Below the pieces are notes generated by a model, which worked only from the letters and a program-made list of their open reading frames with translations, did not search any database and was not told the origin of the DNA. From positions 275,632 through 339,631 of the forward strand of contig JAMLJA010000003.1 of NCBI GenBank assembly GCA_023953905.1: a stretch of DNA of 64,000 nt, given 5' to 3'. Each line of letters starts with the position of its first letter. Positions within the stretch are counted from its first letter, which is position 1. This DNA is from Rhizobiaceae bacterium. GTDB lineage: Bacteria > Pseudomonadota > Alphaproteobacteria > Rhizobiales > Rhizobiaceae. Shown here piece by piece: positions 1 to 9,070 of this stretch. Position numbers and translations under genes: made by a program.

Positions 1-286
1 CGCCATCGTCGAAGTTGATGCAGACCATGTCTCCCGAAATCGTGTAGGTGCCGCCATCGCGCACTTCGTAGTCGCGATATCCGTATCGACCGTCGCTGAA
101 GAAGGACGACACCGCACCATAATGGCTGTATCGCAACGAGTTGCCCACGATGAAGGCCTGCAGAGTTGACCCTGACAGGGTCGGCACCGAAGGCACCGTC
201 GAGGCCCTTCTTTCGCTCATCTCGGGGACGGCGGACTGGCATCCTGCCAGAAGGATCAGGGCGAATGCAACGGCGGCGCGCTTCAT
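1..286 (-). CDS. Small lipoprotein, partial (runs off the window)
   Basis: Reads leftward from an ATG at 286 and is cut by the window edge after about 95 residues. The N-terminus (MKRAAVAFALILLAGCQSA) is a classic lipoprotein signal peptide: charged start, hydrophobic core, LAGC lipobox with the lipidated Cys at residue 16. The rest is a short mature domain rich in Tyr, Gly and Asp. A purine-rich ribosome site (aggaaag) lies just upstream. No family can be named from the visible part; it is probably an outer-membrane or periplasmic lipoprotein. Spacing to the next gene suggests separate transcription. Confidence 0.7.
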   Translation of the reverse strand, partial: MKRAAVAFALILLAGCQSAVPEMSERRASTVPSVPTLSGSTLQAFIVGNSLRYSHYGAVSSFFSDGRYGYRDYEVRDGGTYTISGDMVCINFDDG

Positions 287-414
287 GCGTGCTCTTTCCT
301 GTGACTGAAATCACTTGACGAGACCGCGATAGACCACGTTCCCGCCCGCCTTTCAATCCGCTATCCCGATCACATTTTTTCCAGGATTCCGAAGCCCCGA
401 AGCTTCGGGGGATT

Positions 415-702
415 TCATACTTTGTAGAGACGCAAAGGTCGCTCCCGCGTGCGTGCGATGATCCTCTTTGCCTCCAGATCGAGCTGGACGGTCTTGGCCC
501 ACCAGCCTGCCCGGACCTGATCGACGAACAGGTCTTCCGGCACGAGTTCCGGCAATCGCGCATGGATCTCGGCGATGGTAAGCCCGGGCAATCCGTCAGG
601 CACCACGGAAAGATAGGCCTGCCGCATCGTTTCATATCGCACGACGTCCACTTTCCGCGTCGTCCCCGGATGGTTGATGTTTTCGACACTCACCCTGCTC
701 AC
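415..702 (-). CDS. DUF6958 family small cytoplasmic protein
   Basis: A 95-residue protein with a GTG start at 702 and a GGAG ribosome site about 8 bases upstream. The sequence has the shape of the DUF6958 family: an early V-E-N-x-N-x-P-G motif, a central leucine-rich part ending in PEDLF, then GWWxKTVQLDLEAK followed by a basic C-terminal arm. No signal peptide, membrane segment or catalytic motif is visible, and the family function is unknown to me. The conserved WWxKTVQ block suggests a small winged-helix-like nucleic-acid-binding fold, but that is only a guess. It stands alone between a lipoprotein gene and a divergent transporter gene. Confidence 0.75.
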   Translation of the reverse strand: MSRVSVENINHPGTTRKVDVVRYETMRQAYLSVVPDGLPGLTIAEIHARLPELVPEDLFVDQVRAGWWAKTVQLDLEAKRIIARTRERPLRLYKV

Positions 703-873
703 GCATCATCTCCGAACCTGCCAAACACCTCCTAGGACGCGCGTGGCCTGTCTTTCCCGACACCGCATGTGTGAATTTCAGTTCCGGGCCGCTGAATCTC
801 TGCTTCAATAGTTTTGCGTTGCTGGTGTGAGGCGGAAGCAATATCCACGCGACGACCTCAACAGGCGGCACAC

Positions 874-1764
874 ATGACAAACATCAAGCGCCTCATCCCG
901 GCGACCTTCGTCGTCCTCTGGGCGACAGGCTTTATCGGCGCGCGCTACGCGATGCCATGGTCGGAGCCCTTTACGTTTTTGGCGATCAGATTCGCCCTGG
1001 CGGCCTCGATCCTTCTTGCGCTCGCCCTGGTGCTCCGTTCACGCTGGCCCTCGCGCACCCAAGCCGCACACTCGCTCATCGCCGGCGCCCTGATGCATGG
1101 CGGCTATCTCGGAGCAGTGTTCTGGGCCATCAAGCACGGCATGCCGGCGGGAATCTCCGCGCTTATCGTGGGTCTGCAGCCGCTCGTGACCGCGCTGTTG
1201 GCGGGAGCTGTGCTCGGCGACAAGATTTTGCCCCGGCAATGGCTGGGGCTCGCGGTCGGCTTCGCGGGTGTCGTCATTGTGCTTTCGCCCAAGATCGGCG
1301 TGGCTGCGAGCGGCATTACTGGCGCGACACTCGCCGCAGGCTTCTTCTCGGTCGCGTCCATGAGCACCGGCACGATCTGGCAAAAGCGCAACGTCGCGTC
1401 GGCCGATCTGTTCACCGGAACCTTCTATCAATATCTCGGCGGCGCGCTGCCCATGGTTCTTGGGTCCTTCCTTCTGGAAACGCGCATTCTCACCTGGAAC
1501 GGAGAATTGCTCTTCGCGATGGTATGGCTCGTCCTGGTGCTGTCGATTGGCGCCATCTTCCTTTTGATGGTGCTAATTCGCGAAGGTGAGATGGCGAAGG
1601 TGGCGTCCCTCTTCTATCTCGTACCAGCCGTGACCGCGGTCATCGCCTATTTCCTTTTTGGAGAGGAGATGACCCCGGTGCAGATCGCAGGCATTGTCGT
1701 CGCCACAATAGGTGTCGGGTTGGCGACCGCTCAGCCTGGCTCCTTGTCGCGCGTGTCGAGATAG
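874..1764 (+). CDS. EamA-family (DMT superfamily) transporter
   Basis: A 296-residue integral membrane protein with about ten hydrophobic segments arranged as two repeats, typical of the drug/metabolite transporter superfamily. The N-terminal VLWATGFIGARYAMPW and the inner GISALIVGLQPLVTALLAG are hallmark EamA signatures. An upstream in-frame start at 814 exists, but family alignment begins at MTNIKRLIP, so the ATG at 874 was chosen. Relatives export amino acids or other small metabolites; the substrate cannot be told from sequence. The 3' end overlaps the convergent YihY/BrkB gene by 34 bases. Confidence 0.88.
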   Translation: MTNIKRLIPATFVVLWATGFIGARYAMPWSEPFTFLAIRFALAASILLALALVLRSRWPSRTQAAHSLIAGALMHGGYLGAVFWAIKHGMPAGISALIVGLQPLVTALLAGAVLGDKILPRQWLGLAVGFAGVVIVLSPKIGVAASGITGATLAAGFFSVASMSTGTIWQKRNVASADLFTGTFYQYLGGALPMVLGSFLLETRILTWNGELLFAMVWLVLVLSIGAIFLLMVLIREGEMAKVASLFYLVPAVTAVIAYFLFGEEMTPVQIAGIVVATIGVGLATAQPGSLSRVSR

Positions 1765-2588
1765 CGCCGGATCGAGGCGTTCAATTCTCCGCCAAGAATG
1801 AAGATCATCGAGACGATGTAGAGAAACACGACCGCGATCATGATCGAGGCGAGACCCGCGTAGGTCGATACGTAGGATGAGAAATTGTTGAGATAGGCCG
1901 CGAACACGGAGGACCCGATCAGCCAGCCAATCAGCGTGAAGATGATACCGGGCACGATATCGAGCAGCGGGCGTTTGCCGTCAGGCAGCCAAATGTGAAC
2001 GGCCACCAGTCCCATCACAATGACTGTCGACGCGATAATGAACCGCCAGATGGTGATGGTGCCCATATAGGGCCGGACCCATTCGAGTTGCGTTTCAAGG
2101 AAGCGGGCAATTAGGGGTGCGAAGACGAGCAATATACTGATCAAAACGAATCCGATCGTCGCAATCAGCACGAAGCCTAGGCTCTGCGTGCGCCTGAACC
2201 AGATCGAGCGGGTCTCGGTCACCCGATAGGCACGGTTTAGCGACGTGCGAAGTGCTTCGATGCCGTTGGATGCAAAGAATGCCGCCAATGCGACGCCATA
2301 GGTCAATAGATCGCCGCGCTGGATAGTGAGAACGTTGACCACCTCGCGCGCAATCGGTTCGGCGATCTGTTCGGGCCAGGTGTCGAAAACCAGATGCACT
2401 GCCGTATCGGAAAATGCTTGCGCTCCAAGAAAGCTCGCCAATGTGGTTGCAAAGATCAGGAATGGAAAAAGCGCCATAAGCGCCGAGATGGCGAGATAGC
2501 TCGCCATCGCCCATCCATCGTCGTCATTGAAATGGCTTACCGCATTCCAGATAATACGCCGCAACGCGACCAGACTACGCATCCCCAA
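1731..2588 (-). CDS. YihY/BrkB family inner-membrane protein
   Basis: A 285-residue protein with six predicted membrane helices and the family-defining segments: WAMASYLAISALMALFPFL near the N-terminus, then YGVALAAFFASNGIEALRTSLNRAYRV, and a C-terminal ...YIVSMIFILGGELNA. Length matches the family (about 280-300). The old annotation as ribonuclease BN is not supported for this family; the role is unknown but membrane-embedded, possibly transport. Start at 2588 or the second Met two codons later. Its tail overlaps the convergent EamA gene by 34 bases. Confidence 0.9.
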   Translation of the reverse strand: MGMRSLVALRRIIWNAVSHFNDDDGWAMASYLAISALMALFPFLIFATTLASFLGAQAFSDTAVHLVFDTWPEQIAEPIAREVVNVLTIQRGDLLTYGVALAAFFASNGIEALRTSLNRAYRVTETRSIWFRRTQSLGFVLIATIGFVLISILLVFAPLIARFLETQLEWVRPYMGTITIWRFIIASTVIVMGLVAVHIWLPDGKRPLLDIVPGIIFTLIGWLIGSSVFAAYLNNFSSYVSTYAGLASIMIAVVFLYIVSMIFILGGELNASIRRYLDTRDKEPG

Positions 2589-2676
2589 TAGTTCGGCCTC
2601 TTCGGTCGTTGTTTCTCATCTTCGAATATGGGAAGGGATTGCCGTCATTAGCAAGCTTTCGCAACCTGCGAAGGGA

Positions 2677-3513
2677 ATGAACCGCACTTTGCGCACAATC
2701 ATCGTCACCGGCGCCTCGTCCGGAATCGGGGCCTATTGCGCCCGTTCGCTGAAGCGAGACGGATGGCGCGTCTTCGCCACCGCACGCAGGCCGGAAGACC
2801 TCTCGGCACTCGAGGCCGATGGCATAGAGGCATTCTATCTCGACTATACCAAGCCAGAATCCATCGCCGCCCTTGTCGACACCGTGCTGGCGCGCACGGG
2901 CGGTACCCTTGATGCGTTATACAACAATGGCGCCTACGCGCAGGCCGGCGCCGTCGAGGACCTGCCCGTCGAGGCGCTCCGTGCGCAGTTCGAGACGAAT
3001 GTCTTCGGATGGCACGATCTTACCCGCCGTGTGGTGCAAGTCATGCGAAAACAGGGACATGGCCGGATCGTGCATTGCTCGTCTATTCTGGGCCTCATGC
3101 CCGTCAAGTTTCGCGGCGCATATTCAGCTTCCAAGCACGCGATCGAGGGCTTGATGCTCTGCCTGAGGGCAGAACTCGCTGGCTCCGGCATTGAGGTCTC
3201 GCTCATCGAGCCTGGCCCCATAGTGTCAAGAATTGCCTCGAATGGCCTGCCGTTCTTCGAGCGTAACATCGATCATGACACCTCGTTTCATCGCGAGGCA
3301 TATCGCGCACAGCTTGCGCGTTTGCGCAGCGGCGGCACCAAGTCGCGTTTCAAACTGGAACCTGATGCCGTTTATACTGTATTGCGACACGCTTTGGAGC
3401 ATCCGAGGCCAAGGCCGCACTATGTCGTCACTCTGCCCGCCAAGATAGGTACGATTCTGAAACGGCTCCTGCCGTCTTCCCTCTTCTACCGCCTGACCGC
3501 GTCGCAGGGTTGA
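2677..3513 (+). CDS. Short-chain dehydrogenase/reductase (classical SDR)
   Basis: A 278-residue NAD(P)-dependent oxidoreductase. The Rossmann motif TGASSGIG lies at the N-terminus, followed by an NNGAYAQ segment (the NNAG motif, here NNGA), a catalytic Ser in HCSSILG, and the active-site YSASK motif. The ATG at 2677 is preceded by aagggaa. An upstream in-frame extension to 2527 overlaps the divergent YihY gene and is not SDR-like, so it was rejected. Substrate unknown. The next gene, a small membrane protein, follows closely, suggesting co-transcription with the downstream core block. Confidence 0.88.
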   Translation: MNRTLRTIIVTGASSGIGAYCARSLKRDGWRVFATARRPEDLSALEADGIEAFYLDYTKPESIAALVDTVLARTGGTLDALYNNGAYAQAGAVEDLPVEALRAQFETNVFGWHDLTRRVVQVMRKQGHGRIVHCSSILGLMPVKFRGAYSASKHAIEGLMLCLRAELAGSGIEVSLIEPGPIVSRIASNGLPFFERNIDHDTSFHREAYRAQLARLRSGGTKSRFKLEPDAVYTVLRHALEHPRPRPHYVVTLPAKIGTILKRLLPSSLFYRLTASQG

Positions 3514-3536
3514 ATTCGCAAGATTGGACAATTCCG

Positions 3537-3734
3537 ATGGCAACACTCTTCAATATACTGGCGATCATCGTCATGGTGGCGGTGGTCGCAGTGCTTCTTC
3601 GAGGGCTGATCAACCTTCTCAAGGGAGGATCGGGCTCCACCTCGAACAAGCTGATGCAGGCGCGCGTGTTCTTGCAGTTCATAGCGCTTTGCCTGATCTT
3701 GCTGGCCGTCTATTTCCAGCGGCATAGCAGCTGA
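3537..3734 (+). CDS. Twin transmembrane (HIG1-like) small membrane protein
   Basis: A 65-residue protein with two hydrophobic helices (about residues 3-24 and 44-60) joined by a basic loop containing NLLKGG and SNKLMQARV. This pattern matches the small twin-transmembrane/HIG1-domain proteins found just upstream of the cobalamin adenosyltransferase gene in rhizobia. I used the ATG at 3537; a TTG start at 3510 overlapping the SDR stop is possible. Related HIG1 proteins assist respiratory complexes, but no function is demonstrated for this bacterial type. Only 13 bases separate it from the next gene. Confidence 0.75.
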   Translation: MATLFNILAIIVMVAVVAVLLRGLINLLKGGSGSTSNKLMQARVFLQFIALCLILLAVYFQRHSS

Positions 3735-3747
3735 CAAGAGCGCGGCC

Positions 3748-4317
3748 GTGGTCAAGCTGAACAAGATCTACACGAAGACCGGAGACCAGGGCACGACGGG
3801 CCTCGGCACGGGTGAACGTCGTTCAAAGGCCGACTTGCGGATCGAAGCTTTCGGCACAGTCGACGAGACAAATAGCTGTATCGGCCTTGCACGATTGCAC
3901 ACTGCCGGCTCAGACCTCGATTCCATTCTCGCGCGCATCCAGAACGAACTGTTCGACCTCGGCGCAGATCTCTGCGTACCGGACGATGGCAAGCCGCTTG
4001 AATACGAACCGCTGCGCATCATCGCCTCTCAGGTAGAGCGGCTTGAGGCCGACATCGACCTCTTGAACGGGCCCATGAAGCCGCTCAAGTCGTTCATACT
4101 GCCCGGTGGTGCACCCGCCGCCGCCTACCTTCATCTCGCCCGGACCATAGCGCGTCGCGCCGAACGACTGATGGTGGCGCTTGCCGAGCGTGAACGGGTC
4201 GGCGCAGAGGCGCTGAAATACATCAATCGACTGTCGGACTTCCTGTTCGTGGCGGCACGTGCCGCCAATGACAACGGAAATGCCGACGTGCTATGGGTGC
4301 CCGGTCAGAGCCGCTAG
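3748..4317 (+). CDS. PduO-type cob(I)yrinic acid a,c-diamide adenosyltransferase
   Basis: A 189-residue enzyme that transfers the adenosyl group of ATP to cob(I)alamin, making the adenosylcobalamin cofactor needed by B12-dependent mutases. The PduO signatures are present: YTKTGDQGTTGL at the N-terminus (ATP binding), the AFGTVDETNS helix, ARRAERLMVAL, and the C-terminal NRLSDFLFVAARAAN. Length is normal for the family. The start is a GTG at 3748 (MVKLNKIYTKTGD). This supplies in cis the cofactor for the acyl-CoA mutase encoded 6 kb downstream, although the two are in different blocks and the gene is probably core. Confidence 0.93.
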   Translation: MVKLNKIYTKTGDQGTTGLGTGERRSKADLRIEAFGTVDETNSCIGLARLHTAGSDLDSILARIQNELFDLGADLCVPDDGKPLEYEPLRIIASQVERLEADIDLLNGPMKPLKSFILPGGAPAAAYLHLARTIARRAERLMVALAERERVGAEALKYINRLSDFLFVAARAANDNGNADVLWVPGQSR

Positions 4318-4350
4318 AGGGAGGCTGGCTCCGGCAAGGTCGAGGGGCTC

Positions 4351-5121
4351 ATGTTCATTCCGCTGCACGATGCGAACAGCCTGAAGCGGATTCGCTTCCA
4401 GTATGTGACGTTCGGGCTTATTGCCGCAAATGTCGTCATTTTCGCGCTCACCGCCTTGGGCAGCGAAAGCAGCCAGATAGCCGCAGTCCTTGGCTTCGGC
4501 TACATCCCATCCGTTGTTTCCGACACGGTTGAACTGCCTCCCGAATATGTAATCCTTCCCGAAGACCTCACCTATGTAACCTATGCATTCCTGCATAGCG
4601 ACATCTGGCATCTCGGGGGAAACATGCTGTTTCTTTGGGTCTTCGGCGACAATGTCGAGGACGCGTTGGGGCATTTCCGGTTTCTTGCGTTCTACATCCT
4701 CTGCGCCATCGCTGGCGCAGCATTTCATGGGTTCATCGCCCCTGTGTCACAGGTCCCGCTAATTGGCGCGTCCGGAGCCATCGCGGGCGTGGTGACGGCC
4801 TATCTGATCCTGCATCCCCGCGTGAAGATATGGGTCCTCGCTTTTGGCCGTATTCCGCTGCGCATACCGGCCTACATTACGCTCGCTCTCTGGATCGCGT
4901 TCCAGTTTTTCATGTTTCTGACGGGTGGCGACGAGCAGGTGTCCTGGGCCTGCCATATCGGCGGCATTGTCGCAGGCGCCATTCTGGTTCTCCTGCTCAA
5001 GCGCGCCGACGTGCCGGTCCTCGACAAGGAAATCGTCACGCCCCGTGCTGCCGTCGTGGAACAGCCAAGCGCGGTTCGCCCCAAGGACGCGCAACCGGTT
5101 GCTCGGTGGGGAAGGCAATAG
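4351..5121 (+). CDS. Rhomboid-family intramembrane serine protease
   Basis: A 256-residue polytopic membrane protein that cleaves substrate helices within the membrane. The catalytic Ser141 sits in the GASGAIAG motif and the partner His202 in CHIGGIVAG. The family segment FLHSDIWHLGGNMLFLWVFG, with its conserved His and Asn, occurs at residues 80-99. About six membrane helices are visible. The C-terminal 40 residues are soluble and charged. Substrates are unknown. It lies 33 bases after the adenosyltransferase gene on the same strand and probably shares its transcript. Confidence 0.92.
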   Translation: MFIPLHDANSLKRIRFQYVTFGLIAANVVIFALTALGSESSQIAAVLGFGYIPSVVSDTVELPPEYVILPEDLTYVTYAFLHSDIWHLGGNMLFLWVFGDNVEDALGHFRFLAFYILCAIAGAAFHGFIAPVSQVPLIGASGAIAGVVTAYLILHPRVKIWVLAFGRIPLRIPAYITLALWIAFQFFMFLTGGDEQVSWACHIGGIVAGAILVLLLKRADVPVLDKEIVTPRAAVVEQPSAVRPKDAQPVARWGRQ

Positions 5122-5186
5122 ACCTTCGGCCACCGGGCCGTTTCCTTCGGTAATTTCCGTTTCACCCCCATCAAGCCGGTCAAATC

Positions 5187-6077
5187 ATGTCGCTGCGCAC
5201 AAACCCCAGCTTTCGCGGTCCGCTCTTCATGCTGCTGGCGACCGGCGCCTATGTCGTCAACGATACGATGATGAAGCTCGCGACCGAGAGCCTGCCGCCC
5301 TATCAGGTCCTGATGCTGAGAGGCGTCGCGGGCCTGATCTGGGGTTTGCCGCTGCTCTTCATTCTCGGCTACGGGAGGCATCTGCGGCAAATGTTCGATA
5401 CTCGCGTTCTGGCGCGCAATCTTTGTGAAACGGCCGCCGTCTGCTGCTTCGTCGTCGCACTCGCCAAAATGCCGATCGCCGACGTCACCGCGCTTGGACA
5501 GGTGACACCCCTTGTCGTGCTGATCGGCGCAGCGCTCATATTGCGCGAGCCGATCGCGCGCATTTCGATCGTCTTGATCGCCTGTGGCTTTGTTGGCGCC
5601 CTGATGGTCGCCCAACCAACCGGTGACGGCATCTCGATCTACGCAATTCTGGCGCTCGCGAATGCAGTGCTCGCTGCCGTGCGCGATCTGGTGGGCCGAC
5701 GTGTCCCTTCTACGATCCCCGGCATGATCGTTGCGATATCGGCAATTCTTGTGGTCTTTGTCGGCGCCGGAGTAGGGCATGTGCTGCTTGAGGAATGGAG
5801 GCCCCTCACTGGCGGGGCGGTCATTCTGTTGCTCGGTGCCGGGTTGTTCCTGATTTTCGGCCATTTTTTCATCTTCATGGCCTATCGCGTGGGAACAACG
5901 AGCACTGTCGCACCTTTCTTCTACTCGTTCACGGTTTGGGCGGTGATCTCGGGGGTCGTCGTGTTTGGGCATCTTCCAAATTTGCTCGCGCTTCTCGGCA
6001 TCCTGCTCGTCGTGGCGAGCGGATTGACAATCGTCTTCCTTGACGGACGGCGCAGGAGGCTGGTGCCCGTGACTTGA
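5187..6077 (+). CDS. EamA-family (DMT superfamily) transporter
   Basis: A 296-residue membrane protein with ten hydrophobic segments in two EamA repeats. The first repeat holds VVNDTMMKLATESLPPYQVL and PIADVTALGQVTPLVVLIGA, characteristic of rhizobial S-adenosylmethionine/amino-acid-type DMT proteins. Substrate not predictable. It starts 65 bases after the rhomboid gene. The following 233 bases hold no gene I can support and must carry the promoter of etfB; I did not find a convincing terminator there. Confidence 0.87.
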   Translation: MSLRTNPSFRGPLFMLLATGAYVVNDTMMKLATESLPPYQVLMLRGVAGLIWGLPLLFILGYGRHLRQMFDTRVLARNLCETAAVCCFVVALAKMPIADVTALGQVTPLVVLIGAALILREPIARISIVLIACGFVGALMVAQPTGDGISIYAILALANAVLAAVRDLVGRRVPSTIPGMIVAISAILVVFVGAGVGHVLLEEWRPLTGGAVILLLGAGLFLIFGHFFIFMAYRVGTTSTVAPFFYSFTVWAVISGVVVFGHLPNLLALLGILLVVASGLTIVFLDGRRRRLVPVT

Positions 6078-6310
6078 TGGCGGCGCGGCGGAATCGGCTT
6101 CAGGTAAGCGGAATTCAAACGGTTTGAGGCCACGACGCGTATTGACGCCCGTTTTACCTCTGACTAGACGAGTGCCAGTCATCGTCGATCGATCGGTCCC
6201 AAGCCGCTCGAAAAGTCTTATCCGGCACCGGCAATGTCGTTCTCCAGACTGTATGTGGGGCCGGCATATCTGTTGGACTGGCCGGATTTTTAGGGAAGAG
6301 GTGCACACGC

Positions 6311-7060
6311 ATGAAAGTACTGGTGCCTGTTAAGCGGGTTGTCGATTACAACGTGAAGATCCGTGTGAAGAGCGACGGTTCTGGCGTTGAACTTGCCAAT
6401 GTGAAGATGTCGATGAACCCGTTCGACGAGATCGCGGTCGAAGAAGCGATCCGTTTGAAGGAAGCGGGCAAGGTCGAGGAAATCGTTGTCGTGTCGATCG
6501 GGCCGGCACAGGCGGCAGAGACACTGCGTACCGCGCTTGCCATGGGCGCCGACCGCGCGATCCTGGTCAAGGTCGACGGCGAAATCGAGCCTCTCGGTGT
6601 TGCCAAGGTGCTGAAAGGCGTCGCAGATGCAGAGCAGCCTGGCCTCGTCATCCTTGGCAAGCAGGCGATCGACGACGATGCCAACCAGACCGGTCAGATG
6701 CTCTCGGCCCTTCTGGGCTGGAGCCAGGCAACTTTCGCCTCCAAGGTCGAGATTGACGGAGAGAGCGCAAAAGTCACGCGTGAAGTCGATGGCGGTCTGC
6801 AGGTGATCGAGGTGAAGCTGCCGGCCATCGTGACGACCGATCTTCGTCTGAATCAGCCGCGTTATGCTTCCCTGCCGAACATCATGAAGGCGAAGAAGAA
6901 GCCGCTGGACGAAAAGACGGCTGCGGATTTCGGTGCGGATGTTTCGCCGCGCCTCAAGGTGTTGAAGACCGAGGAGCCGGGTGGCCGCAAGGCGGGCGTG
7001 AAGGTTGGCTCTGTCGCCGAACTGGTCGACAAGCTGAAGAACGAAGCCGGCGTGCTCTAG
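6311..7060 (+). CDS. etfB: Electron transfer flavoprotein, beta subunit
   Basis: A 249-residue beta subunit of the soluble heterodimeric electron transfer flavoprotein, which takes electrons from acyl-CoA and N-methyl amine dehydrogenases and passes them to ETF-ubiquinone oxidoreductase. Recognised from [18 protein letters not shown] at the N-terminus, [13 protein letters not shown], the AMP-binding segment [15 protein letters not shown], and the recognition-loop region [20 protein letters not shown]. Full length. It is followed after 75 bases by etfA, the usual order. The gene partner set (acyl-CoA and dimethylglycine-type dehydrogenases) elsewhere in this window would use ETF as electron acceptor. 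Confidence 0.96.
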   Translation: MKVLVPVKRVVDYNVKIRVKSDGSGVELANVKMSMNPFDEIAVEEAIRLKEAGKVEEIVVVSIGPAQAAETLRTALAMGADRAILVKVDGEIEPLGVAKVLKGVADAEQPGLVILGKQAIDDDANQTGQMLSALLGWSQATFASKVEIDGESAKVTREVDGGLQVIEVKLPAIVTTDLRLNQPRYASLPNIMKAKKKPLDEKTAADFGADVSPRLKVLKTEEPGGRKAGVKVGSVAELVDKLKNEAGVL

Positions 7061-7135
7061 GCCCGTCCTCCCGCAAGCCGAAAGCCTGCGGGATCTGCAG
7101 AACGGGCAACACCAAGAGATTTGAAGGACCAAGAC

Positions 7136-8065
7136 ATGGCAATTCTGCTTATCGCCGAACATGACAATGCGACGCTGTCGGACCAGACGGCCAAGGCGCT
7201 ATCGGCGGCGCTGAAGATCGGCTCGGATGTCGATGTGCTGGTGGCCGGCAAGGACGCGAAGCCTGCGGCGGAAGCGGCCGCCAAGCTGAAGGGCGTCAGG
7301 AAAGTGCTTCTGGCAGAGGCCGACGCGCTCGCCGAGCGGTTGGCCGAGCCTCTGGCCGCCACCATCGTCTCGCTCGCAGGCGACTATGACGCCATCGTGG
7401 CCGCCGCGACCGCAGCCGGCAAGAATGTGATGCCGCGGGTGGCTGCCCTGCTCGACGTCATGCAGGTCTCGGAAATCATCGAAGTGGTTTCCGCAGACAC
7501 CTTCAAGCGTCCGATCTATGCCGGCAACGCCATTCAGACGGTGCAGTCCGGCGACGCAAAGAAGGTGATCACGGTGCGCACGGCTTCATTCTCGGCAGCG
7601 GGCGAAGGTGGCTCGGCCTCGGTCGAGAGCGTCGATGCCGCCGCCGATCCGTCACTGTCGAGCTTCGTCGAGAACAAGCTGTCGGAGAGCGACCGGCCAG
7701 AACTCACCTCGGCCAAGATCATCATCTCGGGTGGCCGCGCTCTGGGATCGTCGGAGAAGTTCCAGGAGGTTATCCTCCCCGTCGCCGACAAGCTGGGTGC
7801 AGCCGTCGGTGCGTCCCGTGCCGCGGTCGACGCGGGCTATGCGCCCAATGACTGGCAGGTCGGCCAGACCGGCAAGGTTGTCGCCCCCGATCTCTACATT
7901 GCCGTGGGTATTTCCGGCGCCATCCAGCATCTGGCCGGCATGAAAGACTCCAAGGTCATCGTCGCCATCAACAAGGACGAGGAAGCCCCGATCTTCCAGG
8001 TCGCCGATTACGGCCTCGTCGGCGACCTCTTCACCATCCTGCCCGAACTCGAAAAATCGATTTGA
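7136..8065 (+). CDS. etfA: Electron transfer flavoprotein, alpha subunit
   Basis: A 309-residue FAD-binding alpha subunit. The C-terminal FAD domain is intact: [34 protein letters not shown], and [15 protein letters not shown], followed by [21 protein letters not shown]. The ATG at 7136 gives [11 protein letters not shown], the normal start of the family; an upstream TTG adds five residues and was rejected. It pairs with EtfB. In many rhizobia I recall hbdA (3-hydroxybutyryl-CoA dehydrogenase) as the next gene; here a different dehydrogenase type follows after 22 bases. Confidence 0.96.
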   Translation: MAILLIAEHDNATLSDQTAKALSAALKIGSDVDVLVAGKDAKPAAEAAAKLKGVRKVLLAEADALAERLAEPLAATIVSLAGDYDAIVAAATAAGKNVMPRVAALLDVMQVSEIIEVVSADTFKRPIYAGNAIQTVQSGDAKKVITVRTASFSAAGEGGSASVESVDAAADPSLSSFVENKLSESDRPELTSAKIIISGGRALGSSEKFQEVILPVADKLGAAVGASRAAVDAGYAPNDWQVGQTGKVVAPDLYIAVGISGAIQHLAGMKDSKVIVAINKDEEAPIFQVADYGLVGDLFTILPELEKSI

Positions 8066-8087
8066 AGCTGAGCCAGAGGTTTCTCAC

Positions 8088-9029
8088 ATGAAGGACATCA
8101 AGACAGTCGCCGTCGTCGGTACCGGAACCATCGGTGCCGGCTGGGCCGCCTTTTTTCTTTCCCGGGGCTATTGCGTCCGCGCCTACGATCCCTCGCCACA
8201 AAGTCTTGCGTCACTGCGGGGAAGCATTGCCAAGGCCTGGCCAATCCTGCGTGAACTCGATACCTCAGTGCCTGAGTTGATCCCTGACATCCTGTTAGCC
8301 GGCAGTCTGGCTGAAGCCCTTGAGGGAGCGGATTTCGTGCAGGAATCGGGACCCGAGAGCGAGGAATTGAAGATCAAGCTCTTTTCGGAAATGGATGCAG
8401 CCGCAGATCCCTCTACGATCATCGCGTCAAGCTCGTCGAGCCTGCTCGTCTCGCGCCTGCAATCGGCTTGCGCGCATCCCGAACGCTGCCTCGTCGGGCA
8501 TCCGTTCAATCCGCCATACCTCGTGCCGCTGGTGGAAATCGTCGCCGGACCGCTGACCGCCCCCTGGGCCATTGAGACTGCCGAAAGCTTCTATCGCGCC
8601 GCCGGAAAGCAGCCTCTGATATTAGCCAAGGAAATCACGGGCTACATCGCCAACCGCCTGCAAAACGCGGTGTTCAAGGAAGCGATGCATCTCGTGCAGG
8701 TCGGCGCGGCGACGATCCACGACATCGACGCGGCCGTCCGATATGGACCCGGCCTGCGCTGGGCCTTCATGGGTCCGTTTCTGACCTATGCGCTCGGCGG
8801 CGGACAGGGTGGCATGAAACGCTATTTCGAGATATTCGCGGAGGAGTTGGAAACCAGCTGGAAGGATCTTGGCGAGCCGACCATAACCGATGATCTGCGA
8901 GACACCGTCATTGCGCAAGCCGAAGCATTCTTTAAACAGCGCACGATCCAGGATGTCGCAGAGCGGCGGGACCTTGCTCTGCTGGATGTCGTCCGGGCAG
9001 CGGCCAAAGCCGATCTCACAGGTGGATGA
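8088..9029 (+). CDS. L-carnitine dehydrogenase/3-hydroxyacyl-CoA dehydrogenase family oxidoreductase
   Basis: A 313-residue NAD-dependent dehydrogenase of the lambda-crystallin/L-carnitine dehydrogenase branch. Seen: Rossmann motif VGTGTIGAG (residues 10-18), an acidic Asp34 after the second strand (NAD preference), the catalytic His138 in [16 protein letters not shown], and the helix [20 protein letters not shown] that is typical of carnitine dehydrogenases. Residues [15 protein letters not shown] are also conserved. Candidate reactions are oxidation of L-carnitine or of a 3-hydroxyacyl-CoA to the 3-keto compound. A hotdog thioesterase converges on it, as with the thioesterase domains linked to carnitine dehydrogenase, but no BKACE gene is present. 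It may instead serve the mutase operon. Confidence 0.8.
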   Translation: MKDIKTVAVVGTGTIGAGWAAFFLSRGYCVRAYDPSPQSLASLRGSIAKAWPILRELDTSVPELIPDILLAGSLAEALEGADFVQESGPESEELKIKLFSEMDAAADPSTIIASSSSSLLVSRLQSACAHPERCLVGHPFNPPYLVPLVEIVAGPLTAPWAIETAESFYRAAGKQPLILAKEITGYIANRLQNAVFKEAMHLVQVGAATIHDIDAAVRYGPGLRWAFMGPFLTYALGGGQGGMKRYFEIFAEELETSWKDLGEPTITDDLRDTVIAQAEAFFKQRTIQDVAERRDLALLDVVRAAAKADLTGG

Positions 9030-9038
9030 ATATGATTT

Positions 9039-9070
9039 GCGGCGCGCGGAACATCAGTTCCCCGCGCCGC
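9039..9070. terminator. Hairpin between convergent genes, possible bidirectional terminator
   Basis: A 14-base stem (GCGGCGCGCGGAAC at 9039-9052 against GTTCCCCGCGCCGC at 9057-9070, one mismatch) closes a 4-base loop. It lies exactly where the dehydrogenase gene (ends 9029) meets the thioesterase gene (ends 9054 on the other strand) and overlaps the thioesterase stop. There is no T-run on either side, so intrinsic termination is plausible but not proven. Confidence 0.45.

Noticed and set aside
4872..6308. A 478-codon minus-strand frame across the rhomboid and EamA genes.
   Set aside because: No domain or start signal; composition is typical of an antisense shadow.
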